Source: Methyloceanibacter sp. (lineage in GTDB: Bacteria > Pseudomonadota > Alphaproteobacteria > Rhizobiales > Methyloligellaceae). Taken from it: a DNA stretch of 6,181 bases. The stretch covers positions 1 to 6,181 of the forward strand of contig JAENXG010000145.1 in assembly GCA_016649675.1 (NCBI GenBank), given 5' to 3'. Within the stretch, counting starts at the first letter, position 1, and every line of letters starts with the position of its first letter. Positions 5,998 to 6,181 of this stretch are shown piece by piece. The notes under the pieces are model-generated. The model was not told the origin of the DNA and made no database searches. It saw only the letters and a list, made by a program, of their open reading frames with translations. Position numbers and translations under genes: made by a program.

Positions 5998-6003
5998 CTC
6001 CTT
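5998..6003 (-). promoter_or_regulatory. Shine-Dalgarno site fixing the TTG start of hemC
   Basis: The minus strand reads AAGGAG (6003-5998), then a 6-nt spacer TTCAGC, then TTG at 5991. This is the strongest ribosome-binding site in the operon and supports the non-ATG start. Confidence 0.75.
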
Positions 6004-6009
6004 GAGTTA

Positions 6010-6029
6010 ATTGGCCTAAGGGGGCCAAT
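6010..6029. repeat. Inverted repeat in the hemC leader
   Basis: Perfect 7-bp arms ATTGGCC (6010-6016) and GGCCAAT (6023-6029) flank a 6-nt spacer. It lies between the predicted hemC -10 element and the hemC ribosome-binding site, near the start of the expected mRNA leader. It could be a protein-binding operator (dyad form) or an RNA hairpin. No T-run follows, so it is not an obvious attenuator. Confidence 0.5.
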
Positions 6030-6039
6030 GTCGCTGCGG

Positions 6040-6068
6040 TTTATGACCCGTTTCGCCGCCCCCTTCAA
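6040..6068 (-). promoter_or_regulatory. Candidate sigma-70 promoter for the hemC operon
   Basis: On the minus strand, TTGAAG (6068-6063) and CATAAA (6045-6040) are separated by exactly 17 bp. Each matches the sigma-70 consensus hexamer at 4 of 6 positions. The start site would fall near 6033, giving a leader of about 40 nt to the TTG at 5991 that contains the 6010-6029 inverted repeat. Prediction only. Confidence 0.4.
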
Positions 6069-6091
6069 TCAAGCGTCTCACACGCTATAGA
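6064..6091 (+). promoter_or_regulatory. Candidate tsaD promoter
   Basis: TATAGA at 6086-6091 is a fair -10 element. TTCAAT at 6064-6069 (16-bp spacer) is a weak -35 match. The start of transcription would fall around 6097-6099, at or next to the tsaD ATG, so the mRNA could be nearly leaderless. The -35 region overlaps that proposed for hemC on the other strand. Confidence 0.3.
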
Positions 6092-6098
6092 AAGCGCC

Positions 6099-6181
6099 AT
6101 GGTTATCTACGGCAAAGACGCCCCTCTCACAGTGCTCGGCATCGAGACGAGCTGCGACGAGACCGCGGCTTCCGTGGTGCG
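6099..6181 (+). CDS. tsaD: tRNA t6A37 threonylcarbamoyltransferase TsaD (5' end only)
   Basis: Only the first 27 codons and two further bases are present; the gene runs off the right edge. The peptide contains VLGIETSCDETAASVV (residues 12-27), the highly conserved start of the TsaD/Gcp/Kae1 family (ASKHA fold, phosphate-1 region). TsaD transfers the threonylcarbamoyl group from TC-AMP to A37 of tRNAs reading ANN codons, together with TsaB and TsaE in bacteria. The ATG at 6099 gives an 11-residue extension (MVIYGKDAPLT) before the conserved block. An in-frame GTG at 6132 would give the shorter start seen in many homologues, but neither has a strong Shine-Dalgarno sequence and the ATG is preferred. 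The gene diverges from hemC across 107 bp. The metal-binding HxxxH motif lies outside the window. Confidence 0.93.
   Translation, partial: MVIYGKDAPLTVLGIETSCDETAASVV

Noticed and set aside
4874..6010. 378-codon plus-strand open frame opposite hemC and hemD
   Set aside because: It is antisense to complete, motif-verified hemC and hemD. Its Ser/Arg/Ala-rich composition is typical of shadow frames in high-GC DNA.
1..6181. CRISPR array, insertion sequence, toxin-antitoxin or defence genes
   Set aside because: No repeated spacer pattern, transposase motif, terminal inverted repeats or paired small genes were seen on either strand.

Overview
The window looks like chromosomal DNA from a high-GC alphaproteobacterium, most likely of the order Hyphomicrobiales (Rhizobiales). 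The evidence is a minus-strand cluster hemC - hemD - mitofilin-like gene - hemY, divergent from tsaD, which is a typical alphaproteobacterial gene order. I cannot name a genus.

Layout from left to right. Positions 76-651 (+) encode a small multi-pass membrane protein of the DUF4126 family. Positions 652-1059 hold no gene I can support, only short open stretches that may be coding debris. A tRNA-Thr(CGU) gene with an encoded CCA lies on the minus strand at 1060-1134. About 4.7 kb of minus-strand genes follow. In transcription order they are hemC (5991-5065), hemD (5065-4340, sharing one base with the hemC stop), a single-pass coiled-coil mitofilin/Mic60-like protein (4300-2876) and hemY (2870-1248). 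A 107-bp divergent intergenic region at 5992-6098 separates hemC from tsaD, of which only the first 27 codons are present.

How the genes work together. HemC turns four porphobilinogens into hydroxymethylbilane, and HemD cyclises it to uroporphyrinogen III, the branch point to heme, siroheme, cobalamin and (bacterio)chlorophyll. The next two genes encode inner-membrane proteins: a Mic60-like coiled-coil protein and the TPR protein HemY. The mitofilin-like gene sits where enterobacteria carry hemX (hemC-hemD-hemX-hemY), and its product has the same general layout. Tight spacing (1-bp overlap, 39-bp gap, 5-bp gap) argues for one operon with translational coupling. The divergent gene tsaD makes the catalytic subunit for the tRNA t6A37 modification of ANN-decoding tRNAs. 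The tRNA-Thr in this window belongs to that class, which is probably coincidental.

I found no mobile element, CRISPR array or defence system, and no clearly new system. The items most worth a second look are the Mic60-like gene in the hemX position, the hemC leader (forced TTG start, a 7-bp inverted repeat), a tandem 8-bp repeat carrying the ribosome-binding region of the mitofilin-like gene, nested palindromes inside hemD, and the gene-poor stretch at the 3' side of the tRNA.
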